Assembly: GCF_003952505.1 (NCBI RefSeq)
Contig: NZ_CP034450.1
Coordinates: 4,030,001 to 4,094,000, forward strand
DNA: 64,000 bases
Origin: Mesorhizobium sp. M4B.F.Ca.ET.058.02.1.1
GTDB lineage: Bacteria > Pseudomonadota > Alphaproteobacteria > Rhizobiales > Rhizobiaceae
Reading direction: 5' to 3'
Shown here: in pieces, positions 62,889-64,000 of the stretch
Layout of the letters: each line of letters starts with the position of its first letter
Numbering within the stretch: the first letter of the stretch is position 1
Program-made: the position numbers and the translations under genes
The notes under the pieces: model-generated
What the model was told of the DNA's origin: nothing
Databases searched by the model: none
The model's input: only the letters and a program-made list of their open reading frames with translations

Positions 62889-64000
62889 TTGAACCAGCTT
62901 CAACACCAAGCGACGGCCCGGCCCGGCGAGACCTGGGCGGTGCTGCGCCGCATCATTGCCGAAAACGGCCGTGAATACCGCTCGGCCTATATCTTCGCCA
63001 CTCTCTGCCTGCTGACAGTATCGGCAACGACGGCCTTCACCGCCTGGGTGATGAGCCCGGTCGTCAACCAGATCTTCTATGAGCGGCGCGGCGATCTGAT
63101 CGTGCTGATCTGCGCCGGGATCATGGGCTCCTTCATGCTGCGCGGGCTCGCCACCTATGGCCAGGCGGTGACGCTGGCCCGGATCGGCAACAATCTGGTG
63201 GCGCGCTACCAGAAGCGCGTCTTCGACCATCTGATGAAGCTTGGCGTCGGTTTCTTCAACGACACGCGTTCGGGCCAGCTCGCTGCGCAGGTCAACGAGA
63301 ATATCAACGGCATCCGCGACCTGCTGTCGATGACGCTGACCTCGATCGCGCGCGACGGGGTGACGCTGGTCGGCCTCATCGCCGTCATGATCTACCAGGA
63401 TCCGCTGCTATCGCTCTCGTCGCTGCTGATCGGACCGCCGCTGATCTACACCGTCGTCTATCTGATGCGCCGCGTGCGCCGCATCGCGCGCGAATCCGTG
63501 CAGATCAACTCGCGGCTGATCGGCGCCATGCAGGAGGCGACGCAAGGCATAGCCATCGCCAAGGCGTTCACCATGGAGGGGGAACTGGCGCGCCGCATCG
63601 GCAAGCTCGCCGAGAGTGCCGAGCAGCGGGGCAACAAGATCGCCCGCGTCTCGGAGCGGCTGACGCCGATTTCCGACATGTTGGCCGGCCTCGCCGTCAC
63701 CGGCGTCATCGCCTATTCCGGCTACCGGGCGCTGGTGCTCGGACAGCCACCGGGCGCGGTCTTTTCCTTCATCACGGCGCTGATCCTGGCCTATGATCCG
63801 GCTCGCCGCCTGGCGCGCATGCAGGTTGGCATGGAGCGGTCGCTGGTCAACGCGCGCATGATCTACGAGCTGCTCGACCAGCAGCCACAGCAGGGCGACG
63901 CGCCGGGCGCGGTCGAAGTGAGGATCACCAGCGGCGAGGTGCGTTTCCACAATGTCTCGTTCCGCTATGCCGCCGACGCGCCGGTGCTTAAGGAATTGAG
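62889..64000 (+). CDS. Type I ABC exporter (MsbA-like), C-terminus beyond window
   Basis: At least 370 codons, open to the window end. It starts with TTG (LNQLQHQATARPGETWAVLR) after a GGAA site; no nearby ATG fits. Six membrane helices are predicted (YIFATLCLLTVSATTAFTAW and onward), with the conserved coupling region FFNDTRSGQLAAQVNENING. The nucleotide-binding domain is just beginning at the end (VRFHNVSFRYAADAPVLKEL). MsbA-like lipid or drug exporter; Walker motifs lie outside the window. Confidence 0.88.
   Translation, partial: MNQLQHQATARPGETWAVLRRIIAENGREYRSAYIFATLCLLTVSATTAFTAWVMSPVVNQIFYERRGDLIVLICAGIMGSFMLRGLATYGQAVTLARIGNNLVARYQKRVFDHLMKLGVGFFNDTRSGQLAAQVNENINGIRDLLSMTLTSIARDGVTLVGLIAVMIYQDPLLSLSSLLIGPPLIYTVVYLMRRVRRIARESVQINSRLIGAMQEATQGIAIAKAFTMEGELARRIGKLAESAEQRGNKIARVSERLTPISDMLAGLAVTGVIAYSGYRALVLGQPPGAVFSFITALILAYDPARRLARMQVGMERSLVNARMIYELLDQQPQQGDAPGAVEVRITSGEVRFHNVSFRYAADAPVLKEL

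Overview
This is a GC-rich alphaproteobacterial chromosome segment, most like Mesorhizobium or a close rhizobial relative. That placement is inferred from the gene families (MbfA behind an Irr-type box, an ECF42-type sigma factor with a DGPF partner, the hrcA/rph/rdgB/hemW neighbourhood, a LigD-Ku pair) and from many short interspersed palindromic elements typical of rhizobia. No rRNA, tRNA or CRISPR array was recognised.

Layout. 1-2.2 kb: two related small exported proteins and two membrane proteins, separated by palindromic repeats. 2.25-4.5 kb: an islet clearly richer in A+T than its surroundings. It encodes a 601-residue reverse-transcriptase-like protein with an FMDD active site and a small unknown protein upstream; this is the best candidate for an undescribed (possibly antiphage) system. 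4.5-9.8 kb: lepA, a TadE/TadG-like pilus protein, a DUF1223 protein, and a Met-rich repeat protein next to an exported MsrA. 9.9-13.9 kb: cydA and cydB of a bd-type quinol oxidase, separated by an IS481-family element. 14-32 kb: two ABC exporter sets (one with a CecR-like TetR regulator and HlyD protein), a DUF2156 protein, MarR-GNAT, PhoX, PAP2, XRE-SulP, a gluconolactonase-like gene broken by a stop codon, a YiiX-like hydrolase and a CYTH-CHAD pair. 32-48 kb: an MBL hydrolase, a threonine dehydratase-like enzyme, MbfA, a NIPSNAP/ABM pair with a divergent regulator, LigD and Ku, DGPF plus ECF42, GST, CysK, a LysE exporter and a soluble sugar dehydrogenase. 48-60 kb: housekeeping genes hrcA, rph, rdgB, hemW, rsmI, yraN, uppP, queG and mepA. 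60-64 kb: a second copy of the IS, glucokinase and the start of a type I ABC exporter.

Mobile and repetitive DNA. The two 1328-bp IS copies look identical, lie in the same orientation about 49 kb apart, carry 4-bp target duplications (CCGG and CTGG), and each sits inside a copy of the same palindromic element. Three palindrome families punctuate intergenic space. One forms a 47-bp-arm hairpin that ends at the start codon of the gene after rph; another was inserted between cydA and cydB before the IS arrived.

Gene decay: an amber codon in the gluconolactonase-like gene, a 1-nt frameshift in a 107-residue conserved-looking gene, and a C-terminal remnant of an EamA transporter.

Start codons were chosen from ribosome-binding sites, overlaps and family length. 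All functional names rest on motif and length recognition by eye, without database searches.
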